The notes under the pieces: generated by a model | Databases searched by the model: none | Seen by the model: the letters and a program-made list of their open reading frames with translations, nothing else | What the model was told of the DNA's origin: nothing | Source: Alkalihalobacterium alkalinitrilicum | GTDB lineage: Bacteria > Bacillota > Bacilli > Bacillales > Bacillaceae_F | DNA: 64,000 nucleotides | Reading direction: 5' to 3' | NCBI RefSeq assembly: GCF_002019605.1 | Contig: NZ_KV917368.1 | Span: 279,809 to 343,808, forward strand | Part shown: positions 62,784-64,000 of the stretch, in pieces | How positions within the stretch are numbered: the stretch's first letter is position 1 | Layout of the letters: each line of letters starts with the position of its first letter | Position numbers and translations under genes: made by a program

Positions 62784-62810
62784 AATTATTTAGTTAAATC
62801 CTAAATAATT
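62784..62810. promoter_or_regulatory. AT-rich inverted repeat between divergent ger operons
   Basis: AATTATTTAG (62784-62793) and CTAAATAATT (62801-62810) are perfect inverted copies with a seven-base spacer. It lies between the two divergent gerA-family transcripts and could be a shared operator. No convincing forespore promoter was identified. Confidence 0.4.
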
Positions 62811-62959
62811 CAAAAAGGTAAAAAGGTAAAAAAGATTTTCAAATGACGAACAAGGTTCCTAGCACCATTTTTATTATGAATAATGATTGCGGAAGCAAGG
62901 AACAGTAAAAGAATGGAAATGAGAGTATAAAGTCTTTCAAGTTATGAGGGATAGTTGAA

Positions 62960-64000
62960 ATGAATTATATTAAATTTAAAGGTAACCTGCTTAGAAAGTA
63001 CCGTTCAAAACCAATAGAGAATAGTAACACGAACAAAGAAGAACCACTTTCAAGTGACCTAAAAAAAAATATAGAACGAATTTCTACTGAGCTTGGCAAT
63101 AGCGATGATTTAGTGATACGAAAAATTAATTTAGGTGGTAAGGAAAGGTTTAAAGCTGTCATTTTCTTCATCGATGGTATTGTTGAAGATGCTGCCGTTC
63201 ATAAAGTAGTCGAGGCGTTATTACACGAAGGTGATAGTTCTTCAATACAACGAGTATTACAGCTTTATCCTGAAATTACTGAGCCGCTTATTCATAATGT
63301 ATTAGAGATTAGTGAAGCTTCAGAAGTTATTGAAATGGATACGTTATTTCACCAATTGTTAACTGGAAATGCTTTGTTGCTGATGGATGGAATAAATACC
63401 GCGATTTCAATAGGAGTTGAAGGCTGGGAAAAGAGGTCGGTTGAAGAACCACAATCTCAAACTGTTGTCAAAGGACCGAGAGATGGATTTACAGAAGATT
63501 TCCGTACAAATACATCACTTATTCGTAGAAGGATTAAATCACCTGATTTATGGATTGATAGTGTTGTTGTAGGAAGGGTTACAAAGACAAAAGTGGGAAT
63601 CGCATATATTAAAGGAATTGTAAATGACAAAATCGTTGACGAAGTTCATGAACGAATTGAACGTATTAATATTGATAGCATTTTAGAATCAGGCAATATT
63701 GAAGAATTAATTGAGGACCAAACGTTAACCCCGTTTCCAACAATTAATAATTCTGAGCGACCTGATACGATTTCTGCAGGAATCCTTGAAGGTAGGGTTG
63801 CCATCATCGTTGATGGAAGTCCATTTGTATTACTAGTTCCAGCACTCATAACGGATTTCTTCCAGTCAGCAGAAGATTATTACCAACGAGCTGATATCGC
63901 AACGCTCATTCGAGTCATTCGATATGTGGCATTTTTTATCGCTTTACTTGGACCGTCTATTTATATTGCGATCCTTACATTTCATCAAGAAATGGTACCA
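62960..64000 (+). CDS. Second GerA-type germination subunit, cut by window end
   Basis: The frame opens at ATG 62960 (MNYIKFKGNLLRKYRSKP) with GAGGG upstream and stays open for 347 codons to the end of the window. Conserved GerA blocks are visible: SELGNSDDLV-like start, VIFFIDGIV, TVVKGPRDGFTEDFRTNTSLIRRRIKSPDL, AYIKGIVND, IIVDGSPFVLLVP and the first membrane helices (RYVAFFIALLGPSIYIAILTFHQEM). It differs clearly from the A subunit at 57179. It is probably the first gene of a second receptor operon continuing to the right, divergent from the first. Confidence 0.9.
   Translation, partial: MNYIKFKGNLLRKYRSKPIENSNTNKEEPLSSDLKKNIERISTELGNSDDLVIRKINLGGKERFKAVIFFIDGIVEDAAVHKVVEALLHEGDSSSIQRVLQLYPEITEPLIHNVLEISEASEVIEMDTLFHQLLTGNALLLMDGINTAISIGVEGWEKRSVEEPQSQTVVKGPRDGFTEDFRTNTSLIRRRIKSPDLWIDSVVVGRVTKTKVGIAYIKGIVNDKIVDEVHERIERINIDSILESGNIEELIEDQTLTPFPTINNSERPDTISAGILEGRVAIIVDGSPFVLLVPALITDFFQSAEDYYQRADIATLIRVIRYVAFFIALLGPSIYIAILTFHQEMVP

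Overview
The window is a gene-dense, AT-rich chromosomal segment of an endospore-forming member of the Bacillaceae. The evidence is strong AGGAGG-type ribosome binding sites, frequent TTG and GTG starts, spore genes (an H-type SASP, a probable gamma-type SASP and two gerA-type germination receptor loci) and many genes familiar from Bacillus. The many acidic proteins and the compatible-solute type transporter would fit a halotolerant or alkaliphilic relative, but that is inference. No rRNA, tRNA, prophage, CRISPR array or intact transposase gene was recognised.

Layout. 1-3.6 kb: a decayed GntR/ABC-transporter operon, a small XRE regulator unit, an AHSA1-ArsR operon behind a large palindromic operator, a YcgG-family gene remnant and an L,D-transpeptidase. 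3.6-17 kb: mostly single genes, including a D-threonine-aldolase-like enzyme, a LysE exporter, an amino acid permease, an acyl-CoA synthetase, a GNAT, a MntP/YtaF-like protein and an MFS transporter, mixed with unusual low-complexity proteins (Gln-rich, Lys/Asp-rich, heptad-repeat). 17-23.5 kb: an M2-type metallopeptidase, a complete GntR-ABC operon with its operator, and pssA. 23.4-30.7 kb: a GbsR-type repressor divergent from an OpuC-like ABC transporter followed by M20 and M81 hydrolases. 30.8-36.8 kb: an HNH toxin/SUKH immunity pair, small spore or unknown proteins, a molybdopterin oxidoreductase and an SbtA-like transporter. 36.9-43.3 kb: a polar amino acid ABC transporter, then a TetR regulator divergent from an acyl-CoA ligase/short-chain fatty acid transporter operon. 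43.5-57 kb: membrane proteins, SspH, an SDR, an RDD protein, an EEP-family protein, a UPF0316 protein, an acyltransferase/PAP2 pair, a two-component system and a SurA-like lipoprotein. 57-64 kb: a gerA-type receptor operon (D-B-B-C-A order) divergent from a second, window-truncated gerA.

The most distinctive structure is a family of six interspersed ~160-217 bp repeats (near 3.6, 11.8, 43.5, 49.1, 51.6 and 61.1 kb). They have no ORF, several strong stems and almost always TTTAT at both ends. All six lie in the same orientation whatever the strand of the neighbouring genes. I interpret them as non-autonomous elements of the IS200/IS605 type, possibly encoding a TnpB-style guide RNA scaffold. 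No TnpA or TnpB gene lies in the window, so this remains inference.
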